Of a stretch of 35,898 bases of DNA, positions 7,949 to 14,525 are shown piece after piece (within the stretch, counting starts at the first letter, position 1; every line of letters begins with the position of its first letter). Below the pieces are notes generated by a model. That model ran no database searches. It had not been told where the DNA came from and worked only from the letters and a program-made list of their open reading frames with translations. Position numbers and translations under genes: made by a program. This stretch comes from Verrucomicrobiia bacterium (lineage in GTDB: Bacteria > Verrucomicrobiota > Verrucomicrobiia > JABWAM01): assembly GCA_028687435.1 (NCBI GenBank), contig JAQUAF010000010.1, positions 73,176 through 109,073 on the forward strand, in the 5' to 3' direction.

Positions 7949-8928
7949 CTGAGACGGTGTCTGGCGAACCGCATCATCTGCCGCCCTTGGTTGTTTATGG
8001 AGTGGAGGAACGGACCGATCCGAGGGAGGCGTTGGAGAACCGGATGGCGGCCCGCAAGGTGGCGGACGTTTTGCGCGCCGAACGACTGGAAGTGTCGGCT
8101 TCGATGGATCCGGTTCTGGCCTTTCCTCCGGACCGGTTTGAAATTTTCAACCTTTGCGAGGGGGAGCCGGAGACGGCTTTTGGATTTGCGTCAGCCGCGG
8201 GTTTTTTTGAACGGAATGGATACCGCCATACCGGGGAAACATCCGCCGTCCTGGCAGCGGCGCAGGACAAGTGGCGGTTGAAGGAGTTTTTGGGACAGGC
8301 CGGCATTGACGCGCCACCCGGTGTGTTGTTGAAAACGCCGGGGGATGTGCGGGGGTGGACGGACTGGCCGGCCATTTTAAAAAGGGTGGACGAGCATGGG
8401 AGCCTTCATCTGACTCCGCGCAACGTGGTTTTTTCCGCTGACGAGGCCGAGCCGGTGGCGGCGGAATTGTGCGGCGCCGGTTTCCGGGTTTTGCTGGAGA
8501 AATTCATCGATGGGATGGAAATTTCAGTTTGTCTGTTGCGGGAGAAGGGGGAGTTGAAGGCGGCGGGCGCGCTGGCCAAGGATTTTTCCGGGATTGGCGA
8601 TGTTCGCCAGCGCATTTTGAGCTATGAGTACAAGTGGGGGGCTGCGCCGGGTGCGCGTGAAACGGTGTTGTCGATGCCATTGCGTCCGGAAGAAATTCCG
8701 GAGGAACTCGCCGGGGCGGCGCTCAAGGCTTATTCGGCGATTGGCGGAGAGGTTTATGGACGGGTGGATTTCCGGATGGATGCCCGGGGGCGCGGCTGGG
8801 TGATTGATCTCAATCCCAATTGTTATGCGGGCGAGGACGGCGCCCTTGCCAGGTGCTGGGAAAATGGCGGCGGAAATTATCCGGACTTGATTTGGCGGTT
8901 GCTAAAGCTGATTGATAGGGGATCATGA
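7945..8928 (+). CDS. ATP-grasp ligase related to D-alanine-D-alanine ligase
   Basis: A 327-residue protein starting MTETVSGEPHHLPP. ATP-grasp features are FEIFNLCEGE near the N-terminal domain boundary, a lysine in WPAILKRVDEHGS, FRVLLEKFIDGMEISVCLLR (the EkfidG-type nucleotide loop) and the Mg-binding VDFRMD...GWVIDLNPNC near the C-terminus. These match the D-Ala-D-Ala ligase/carboxylate-amine ligase fold, but the N-terminal domain is unlike true Ddl, so the substrate is unknown. The start was chosen from the 4-base overlap with the Sel1 gene. The stop overlaps the start of RNase D in the same way, so three genes form one coupled chain. There is no export signal. Confidence 0.8.
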   Translation: MTETVSGEPHHLPPLVVYGVEERTDPREALENRMAARKVADVLRAERLEVSASMDPVLAFPPDRFEIFNLCEGEPETAFGFASAAGFFERNGYRHTGETSAVLAAAQDKWRLKEFLGQAGIDAPPGVLLKTPGDVRGWTDWPAILKRVDEHGSLHLTPRNVVFSADEAEPVAAELCGAGFRVLLEKFIDGMEISVCLLREKGELKAAGALAKDFSGIGDVRQRILSYEYKWGAAPGARETVLSMPLRPEEIPEELAGAALKAYSAIGGEVYGRVDFRMDARGRGWVIDLNPNCYAGEDGALARCWENGGGNYPDLIWRLLKLIDRGS

Positions 8929-10103
8929 TCATGACCGGACCCAAATACACTTTGATTGCGCAGCCCGCGGAACTGGCGCCCCTGTTGGAAACTCTCAAGG
9001 GGTTCAATGAGGTTTACGTGGATATGGAGGCGGACAGCATGCACCATTACCGGGAGAAGGTCTGCTTGTTGCAGTTGTCGCTGGTGACGGGGGAAGGAGT
9101 GGACGAGCCGGCCAATTACCTGGTGGATCCGCTGGCAGGAGTCGAACTGGCGGAGTTGTTTGCCGTTTTGCAGGACAAATTGTTGATTTTTCACGGCGCC
9201 GATTATGATTTGCGGATGTTCCGGCAGGGCTACGGTTTTGTTCCGGACCGGATGTTCGACACCATGCTGGCGGCGCGGCTGATGAATCATCCGGCATTGG
9301 GATTCGACGCCCTGGTTCAACGCTATGCTGGAGTGGCTTTGGATCATGCGCCGCAGAAGGCGGATTGGGCGCAGCGCCCCTTGCCGCAGCGGATGCTGGA
9401 TTATGCGGCCAACGACACCCGGTATCTGCCGCGAGTGACGCAGCGTCTGCGGAAGGAACTGGCCGATGCCGGACGCAGCGGGTGGCATGTCCAGCAGTGC
9501 GCCCAACTGGTGCGCAATATCGCGCAGGCGCCCGCCTCCAAGTCCGGGGATGCCTGGCGGGTCAAGGGATCCAGCGGATTGGACCGCGAATGTCTGGCCA
9601 TCCTGCGCGAACTCTGGAAATGGCGCGATGCGGAGGCGGCGGAGTGGGATCGTCCGCCTTTCATGGTTTGCAGCGCTGAACGGTTGGTGGAATGGGCGTT
9701 GTGGGGACAATCCTGCCGCGGCGCCAGTCCGGCGAGGTTGCCGGGAATATCCCCGCGATGGCGGCCCCAGCGAATGCGTCATCTGGAGGAGGCCATGCAA
9801 CGGGCCTGGACCCTGCCGGAATCGGAATGGCCCCAGCCTGTTCCGCGTCCGCGCCGTCCCCGTCCAACCCCTGATTTTTCATGGCGGATGGACCGGCTGC
9901 GCGAAGCCCGGGATGCCAGAGCCCGGCAGTTGGGACTGGAGCCCTCCATTCTGGCTTCCAATGCCCTGTTGGCTGCGGTGGCGGTGAGGTGTCCCCGCTC
10001 AAAACAGGATTTTGAGGATCTGGAACGCTGGCTGCCATGGCAGACGGAAACGTTGGGAGAAGCTTTCATTGAGGCAATCGTGGAACGGAAGGCTGGGGAT
10101 TGA
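8925..10103 (+). CDS. rnd: Ribonuclease D (DEDDy 3'-5' exonuclease with HRDC domain)
   Basis: A 392-residue protein. The exonuclease I motif is VYVDMEAD (Asp33, Glu35). Motif II is in FHGADYDLRMF (Asp95). Motif III is in MLDYAANDTRYLP (Tyr160, Asp164), which makes it the DEDDy type. The GFDALVQRYAGVALDHAPQKADW segment is typical of RNase D. An HRDC-like nucleic-acid-binding region follows at about 210-290 (LDRECLAILRELWKWRDAEA). RNase D trims tRNA and other stable RNA 3' ends. The first ATG (8925) overlaps the ATP-grasp stop by four bases; an ATG at 8931 is an alternative. The C-terminal 100 residues include a proline/arginine-rich linker. Confidence 0.92.
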   Translation: MIMTGPKYTLIAQPAELAPLLETLKGFNEVYVDMEADSMHHYREKVCLLQLSLVTGEGVDEPANYLVDPLAGVELAELFAVLQDKLLIFHGADYDLRMFRQGYGFVPDRMFDTMLAARLMNHPALGFDALVQRYAGVALDHAPQKADWAQRPLPQRMLDYAANDTRYLPRVTQRLRKELADAGRSGWHVQQCAQLVRNIAQAPASKSGDAWRVKGSSGLDRECLAILRELWKWRDAEAAEWDRPPFMVCSAERLVEWALWGQSCRGASPARLPGISPRWRPQRMRHLEEAMQRAWTLPESEWPQPVPRPRRPRPTPDFSWRMDRLREARDARARQLGLEPSILASNALLAAVAVRCPRSKQDFEDLERWLPWQTETLGEAFIEAIVERKAGD

Positions 10104-10190
10104 TGGACTGAAGTTTGAAGGAATTCAGTTTCTTTTCGGATGGAATTTGCCTCCGGTTGCCAGCCTCTATCATGCTGATTGCGTGGCGGA

Positions 10191-10225
10191 TTGACACCGC
10201 ACGCCGGGATTGTACACTTCGCTCA
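10191..10225 (+). promoter_or_regulatory. Sigma70-like promoter with leaderless geometry before holB
   Basis: TTGACA (consensus) at 10191-10196, a 16-base spacer and TACACT at 10213-10218, preceded by TG. The -10 box ends 7 bases before the ATG at 10225 and there is no Shine-Dalgarno sequence, so the transcript should begin at the start codon. The upstream spacer from 10104 shows no other feature. Confidence 0.65.
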
Positions 10226-11196
10226 TGCCGTGGAGCGATATTTCCAGTCAAAAAACGGTGTGTGCCCTTTTGAAGCGCAGCCTTCAAAATCAGCGGGTGC
10301 ACCATGCCTATCTGCTTTCGGGCGATGAGTCCGCCGGTGAGCGGTTGGGGATGGGATTCGCGCAAGCCTTGAATTGCGAAAAAAACAACGGTGATTTTTG
10401 CGGGATATGCGAAGGCTGCCGGGCGATCGCCGGCGGTCGCTATGCCGATGTGCATCATGTAAAGCCGGAGTCGCGGTCGCGGAGCATCCTGGTGGGGCAG
10501 ATCCGGGAGTTGGAAAAATCGCTTTTTCTCAAGGCGTCCCAGGGACGGTGCAAGGTGGCGGTCATTCACAGCGCCGACCGTTTGATGGAGGAGGCCCAGA
10601 ACGCCTTCTTGAAAACCCTGGAAGAACCCCCTGCCCAGACCGTGATTCTTTTGCTGACTTCAGAAGCCGCCCGTTTGAGGGAGACCATCATCTCCCGGTG
10701 CCTGGTTGTGCCGCTGAGACCGGAGTATGGCCGGGAAAAGTCCGCCGTGGAGTTGGAGATGGAAACGTGGCTGGCGGAGTTTCATGATTCGCGGGCCGAG
10801 GCGCCGGCTGTTTTTCGCGCCTATCGGCTGGCCGGCTGTGTGCTCGGAGAGTTGAAGCGGATGAAGGATGAGGCGCTGGAGAGCATGTCCGAGAATTTGA
10901 AGGATGCCGCCTATGAGAATCTTGAACCGCAGCAACGGGAGCGGTTGAAGGAACGTTTCGAGGCCCAGGCGCAGGCGGATTATATTCGCGAGAGGGGAGG
11001 GCTGTTGCGTTCCATGCAGGAATGGTATCATCGCCAGCCGCAATTTTGGACCGATGCCCGGGGGGCGGTGCGAACGCGTCCGTTTGAGATCATCGAACGG
11101 TTGTCGCGGCGGTTGAATCAGAATGTAAACGAGTCGCTGGCATGGGAGGTTGCCTTGCTCGAACTGGCCGGGGAGCAGGGTGGAGAAGGACGATGA
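10225..11196 (+). CDS. holB: DNA polymerase III delta' subunit
   Basis: A 323-residue clamp-loader protein starting MPWSDISSQKTVC. Family signs are VHHAYLLSGDESAGER, where the Walker A loop is degenerate as expected for a non-hydrolysing delta' subunit; a four-cysteine zinc module (CEKNNGDFCGICEGC); DRLMEEAQNAFLKTLEEPPA; and the SRC motif in LRETIISRCLVVPL. The ATG was chosen over a TTG five codons upstream because it fits the promoter geometry and the usual start of the protein. The C-terminal domain is helical and less conserved. The stop overlaps the TPR gene start by four bases. Role: part of the complex that loads the beta clamp onto DNA. Confidence 0.9.
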   Translation: MPWSDISSQKTVCALLKRSLQNQRVHHAYLLSGDESAGERLGMGFAQALNCEKNNGDFCGICEGCRAIAGGRYADVHHVKPESRSRSILVGQIRELEKSLFLKASQGRCKVAVIHSADRLMEEAQNAFLKTLEEPPAQTVILLLTSEAARLRETIISRCLVVPLRPEYGREKSAVELEMETWLAEFHDSRAEAPAVFRAYRLAGCVLGELKRMKDEALESMSENLKDAAYENLEPQQRERLKERFEAQAQADYIRERGGLLRSMQEWYHRQPQFWTDARGAVRTRPFEIIERLSRRLNQNVNESLAWEVALLELAGEQGGEGR

Positions 11197-11552
11197 CGGA
11201 CCGGTTGGAAGTGGAAATTGGCTTTCTTGAAGGATTGAGGGCTGAATTGCCGGAGGATTTGGATGTGTTGAGGTTGCTGGCGGACGATTACACCAGAGCT
11301 GGACGGTTCAAGGATGGTTTGGATGCGGATTTGGAACTGGCAAAACGGTTGCCGGATGATGCGCTGGTCCATTACAATCTGGCCTGCAGTTTTTCCCTCT
11401 TGAATCAAGTGGAGGAATCCGCGCGGGTGTTGTTGAAAGCGATTCAACTGGGGTATGATGATTTGGCATGGTTGAGGAAAGATCCCGATCTGGCCAATGT
11501 GCGCAAAAGCCCCTTGTTTCACCGGGTGCTCGAATCCCTCGGGAAAAAATGA
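11193..11552 (+). CDS. Small tetratricopeptide-repeat protein
   Basis: A 119-residue protein starting MTDRLEVEIGFLEGL. It holds about two and a half TPR-type helical hairpins: DVLRLLADDYTRAGRFKDGL, then ALVHYNLACSFSLLNQVEES, then a modified last repeat with DDLAWLRKDPDLANVRKSP. No signal peptide or membrane segment is visible. The start is fixed by the ATGA overlap with holB, which suggests coupled expression; whether it works with the clamp loader is unknown. TPR proteins mediate protein contacts. The gene ends 84 bases before the regulator that opens the glycan island. Confidence 0.8.
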   Translation: MTDRLEVEIGFLEGLRAELPEDLDVLRLLADDYTRAGRFKDGLDADLELAKRLPDDALVHYNLACSFSLLNQVEESARVLLKAIQLGYDDLAWLRKDPDLANVRKSPLFHRVLESLGKK

Positions 11553-11584
11553 CCCGGGGTTGAAATGGATTTTTGGCGGGCGAC

Positions 11585-11612
11585 TTGACAATCCTATTAT
11601 TTGGTTTATATT
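11585..11612 (+). promoter_or_regulatory. Promoter of the GntR/LacI-type regulator
   Basis: TTGACA at 11585-11590, a 16-base spacer and TATATT at 11607-11612. The start codon lies 24 bases after the -10 box, leaving a leader of about 17 bases. The -10 element is inside the left arm of the palindrome at 11601-11631, so a protein bound there would block RNA polymerase. Confidence 0.7.
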
Positions 11613-11631
11613 AAAAAATCATATAAACCAA
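11601..11631. promoter_or_regulatory. Palindromic operator, probably for autoregulation of the regulator
   Basis: Two 11-base arms, TTGGTTTATAT (11601-11611) and ATATAAACCAA (11621-11631), are exact reverse complements around a 9-base A/T-rich centre. The site overlaps the -10 box and ends five bases before the regulator ATG. Position and symmetry fit a dimeric GntR-type DNA-binding protein repressing its own operon; binding is inferred. Confidence 0.65.
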
Positions 11632-11635
11632 TTTT

Positions 11636-12931
11636 ATGGATGAAGGTTTCAATTTTGTTTTGCAGACTGCGGATCCCGTTCATGTTCAGATCGAGCGTTT
11701 CTTTCGCAATCAGATCCTGAATGGAAAATTGAAGACGGGAGACCGGTTTCCGCCAACCGCTGATTTGGTGAGGCAATGGCATGTGGATCAGATGTCCATT
11801 CAAAGGGCCATGAAACCCCTGGTGGACGAAGGGTTGATTCAGCGCCTTCCCAAACGGGGGACATGCGTTTGCAGGGGCGTCAGCAAGTCCGTGATGGCCA
11901 TTTTGGTTGGAGCCAGACTGGTTGACGAAACCTCCCATTTCCAACGCGCCATGATCCGCGCCCTCGAATCGCAAATGCCGGCGCTGGAGCGTGGCCCGTG
12001 GACGCACCGCATTTATGACGGCCTTTCAGCCCTGAAGTCCCAAGCTGATTTTCAGCATTCGGTTGCTTATGAAAATCTTTGCGGCGATCTGCGCAATTAC
12101 CCATTCAAGGGGGTTATTCTGATTCCCGGCGCCGCGTTTGACATGGATTGGCTGGGACCGGATTTTTCGTTGCCGGTGGTTCGTTATCAATCGAGTTTGA
12201 AGAAAGCGCCATCGGATGTGGTTCTTGACTTTGCCGATTTTGGCAGGCAGGTGGTGCGATTCATCGCCTCCCGCGGGCTTAAACGCATCGTCTATCTGCG
12301 AACCCTGACTGAACGCGATACCTTCATGTCGTCTGATTTGGAGGGCATGCGGGAGGCGGCGCGGACGGCGGATATTCCCCAGCCTACCGTATGGCCAATT
12401 CCCTTCGACCGGATTAATGTGGCGGGAATGGAAAAAAGCGCACGGGAAATCACCCTGCAATTATTGGATCAGTGGCGGAATGAAGGAATCCGCCCCGAAG
12501 CGATCATTGTTTCCGATGACATTGCCGCCCGCGGGGTGGCCTTGGCACTGACCCAAAGGGGACTGAAAATTCCAGAGGGTTTATTGTTGGCCACCATGGC
12601 CAACGAGGGAATTGACCTGCATGACGGCGCGCCAGTTGTCCGCTACGAATTTTCACCGGAGGTTATCATGACGTACTTATGTCAAATTTTACTGAAACGC
12701 CTGTGTCATGAAGCCTTGGATCATCTGTCCATTTGTATCCCGGGCCGACTTGTCCTTAATGAAGCTCCAGCATTGGCACGAAGCCAGAACATCCCCTGTC
12801 TACCCCAGAAGACAATGAAAACGGAAGCTCAAAAAACTCCACGTGATCGGTGGACAAAACGAACGGATAGCAAGACCAAATTAAATAGCGTCAATCAACA
12901 AGGAGCCAACAGTGTATCCCATCACCGCTAA
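11636..12931 (+). CDS. GntR-type regulator with LacI/GalR-like sugar-sensing domain
   Basis: A 431-residue regulator. Residues 10-78 are a GntR winged helix (VHVQIERFFRNQILNGKLKT, then QMSIQRAMKPLVDEGLIQRL, then KRGTCV). Residues 85-370 resemble the periplasmic-binding-protein fold of LacI/GalR/AraR proteins (VMAILVGARLVDETS, PFKGVILIPG, and PEAIIVSDDIAARGVALAL for the second lobe). Such GntR-LacI hybrids commonly control sugar genes in PVC bacteria. The last 45 residues are basic, low in complexity and not obviously part of the fold. The promoter overlaps a palindromic operator. The stop lies 20 bases inside the following prepilin gene, which has its own strong ribosome site. It is the first gene of the glycan island and its likely local controller. 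Confidence 0.85.
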   Translation: MDEGFNFVLQTADPVHVQIERFFRNQILNGKLKTGDRFPPTADLVRQWHVDQMSIQRAMKPLVDEGLIQRLPKRGTCVCRGVSKSVMAILVGARLVDETSHFQRAMIRALESQMPALERGPWTHRIYDGLSALKSQADFQHSVAYENLCGDLRNYPFKGVILIPGAAFDMDWLGPDFSLPVVRYQSSLKKAPSDVVLDFADFGRQVVRFIASRGLKRIVYLRTLTERDTFMSSDLEGMREAARTADIPQPTVWPIPFDRINVAGMEKSAREITLQLLDQWRNEGIRPEAIIVSDDIAARGVALALTQRGLKIPEGLLLATMANEGIDLHDGAPVVRYEFSPEVIMTYLCQILLKRLCHEALDHLSICIPGRLVLNEAPALARSQNIPCLPQKTMKTEAQKTPRDRWTKRTDSKTKLNSVNQQGANSVSHHR

Positions 12932-14494
12932 TCAAAGGCGAAGGCTGTCTTGCCAATTCCAAGGGGAAAGCGGCGCGGCGGAAAACGCCCCGCATGGTTT
13001 GGCCGGCAAAGCGAGGCTGTATATATCAAATGCAATATATAGATTCACGTTGATAGAGCGTGTGCCCAGTCAAGGTTCAAAGGAGCTTGGTGTATGAAAA
13101 GAGACACCCCTGCCAATAGTCCAATTCGGGCAGGTAGCCTGACTGCTGTCCCGGGAACGGGACAAAGCGCAGTGACCAAGCCGTGCGGAGGGAAACTCGA
13201 ACTTGGCTTGCCAGGTTTAATCGGGGGACTCGGAGTCAGCCAGAACGGCGAGGCGAACAAGCAGGCCGCAGGAAAACGAACGACCGTAGGCATCGTAAAG
13301 GTGAACTGGCGGAAATTGCTGACAGAGCCAGTGATGATCGGGAGCCGATCCCCCGCTCTATGGGAGAAGGCTGGCACTGCCGGGGAAGGAAATGGGCAAG
13401 AGCACTCGGCAGCCCGACGGTGTAAAAGGCGGCGGCATGCATGGATAGTTTCATTGAGCAACTGGGGAAGCTCTGTCTGGTTCCGCAAGGAGCAAGGGCG
13501 GATAAGCGGGGGTATAAGGCGCAATGCCGAAAGCCTTCGCGAAGCCTCGCAGAGACTCGGAGATGTTCATAGTAGTGATGATGGGCGGGATAGCAAAACC
13601 CGTCCGGAGCGAAGGGACATTAGCCTGAAGAAGGCCAGCGCAATGGGAAGGGGTCGGATGAATGCCGATAAGGCTATAAACATCCCTTGTAAGGCCCCGG
13701 GTACGATTGAGCAGCCTATACTTACTGACCAAGGGCGAAGGGTGGCGGGATCGTGCCGAATGTCGGGAGCCGAACTTCAGGGGGAAAGCCGTGTGAGGGA
13801 AAACTTCATGCACGGTTTGGTCGGTGGGGTGAAGCCGTGCAGAGCGCGTAGCGCTATGCGAGGCTTCACTCTAACCGAACTTTTAACGGTTATTAGTATT
13901 ATTGCCGTGCTTTTCGCGATGCTTTCCGCCGCGTTGCGACAAGTTCGTGATCGTGGAAAGCAGGTCATTTGCATGAATAATCTCCGGCAGATTGGTTTGG
14001 GGCTGATGAGTTATGCAAACGAACATGATGGTTATATTCCGCCGATTTATACCACACCCGCCAATACTTATTGGACGCACTCGCTTGTAAATAATGGATA
14101 TTTTACAACCAACGGCGCGCAGAAATTGTTTGTTTGTCCATCGGCGTCTTCCGCGAATTGGTTGTTTCAGACCTACGGGATGAATTGCGGCGCAAGCGCG
14201 ACACCGGCAATTAATTTTTCCATTCAACTTTACAGTCCGAGCGTAAATGGCTGGCCGGAGGGAACTTCTCCATCGGGGTTTCCGCTGCTGGCGGACAGCG
14301 GTCGGTGGACGAGCGTCAGCAGCGGGGATCAGAGTTATTATTTTTATTCGAAGAATCCATCGGCAGGCACAAAGATTATCCGATTAGGACATTTTTCCAA
14401 CGCGAACATCTTATTTTGCGATGGACATGTTGAACCTTGCAACCAAGAGAGGATTGCCGCCTTGGGCATCACGAGTCCGGCCTATGCTCCGTAA
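12912..14494 (+). CDS. H-X9-DG prepilin-like protein split by a group II intron; exons 12912-13059 and 13881-14494
   Basis: Exon 1 starts at GTG 12912 behind an AAGGAG ribosome site and encodes 49 residues ending NAIYRFTLIE plus the first base of a Leu codon. Removing 13060-13880 joins C13059 to T13881, giving CTT and the continuous FTLIELLTVISIIAVLF, an in-frame 253-residue prepilin. The hydrophobic N-terminal helix is that of type IV pilin/pseudopilin proteins. Near the C-terminus GHFSNANILFCDGHVE has the exact H-X9-DG pattern of a PVC prepilin family. If the intron is not removed, translation can start at ATG 13856 inside domain VI, giving MRGFTLTELLTVIS and the same mature body (212 residues). 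Oddities: a 44-residue leader in the spliced form, Arg instead of Gly before the cleavage site, and a leader that is itself intron-like. The function of these prepilins is unclear; they often sit beside glycan genes. Confidence 0.75.
12968..13000 (+). other. Decayed group II intron domain V inside exon 1 of the prepilin gene
   Basis: These 33 bases align without gaps to the intact domain V at 13786-13818, with 23 identities counted by hand. The AGC triad, the GAAAA loop, the two-base bulge and the GGTTT end are kept. In the upper stem two pairs changed on both sides (A-T to G-C, G-T to C-G), while three other pairs are broken. The following 13001-13059 resembles a worn domain VI, with a TATATA/TATATA hairpin, leading into the FTLIE codons. 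It looks like the remains of an older intron 3' end, now translated as the prepilin leader (GESGAAENAPHGLAGKAR). Confidence 0.6.
13060..13880 (+). mobile_element. Group II intron lacking a reverse transcriptase, inserted in the prepilin FTLIEL codons
   Basis: The 5' end is GTGTG, matching the GUGYG consensus. Domain V is at 13786-13818. Domain VI is a long hairpin at 13819-13880: 13826-13836 pairs with 13862-13872, and the base pairs TCGG..CCGA around a bulged A (13873/13874), which lies 7-8 bases from the 3' end. The last bases are AAC (AY rule). The exon-binding site GCTCTAT (13355-13361) is complementary to the last seven exon bases ATAGAGC (13053-13059). A second five-base match, GTGAA (13301-13305) with TTCAC (13044-13048), fits EBS2/IBS2. 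Excision at these points restores the reading frame of the host gene. At 821 bases there is room only for the ribozyme; no reverse transcriptase or maturase motif is seen, so any protein help must come in trans. The class was not assigned. Confidence 0.85.
13786..13818 (+). ncRNA. Group II intron domain V (catalytic hairpin)
   Basis: The lower stem AAGCCGTG pairs with CACGGTTT (including the usual G-U). The upper stem TGAGG pairs with CTTCA, capped by a GAAAA loop, with a two-base TG bulge on the 3' side. The AGC catalytic triad is at 13787-13789. Size and layout match the roughly 34-base domain V of group II introns, which binds the catalytic metal ions. Confidence 0.85.
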
Positions 14495-14525
14495 GCATGC
14501 GGTCGCGACAGGGTAAACTGGGAAA

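Noticed and set aside
13060..13880. Reverse transcriptase/maturase remnant inside the intron
   Set aside because: The element is too short and no RT motif (such as YADD) is found in any frame; it is treated as an ORF-less intron.
12960..13880. Twintron or two intact tandem introns
   Set aside because: Only one complete domain V/VI with paired exon-binding sites is present; the upstream copy has broken pairs and no 5' part.
13094..14494. A single 466-residue protein covering the intron and prepilin
   Set aside because: The first 250 residues translate ribozyme sequence; prepilin leaders are short. Kept only as a finding about frame openness.
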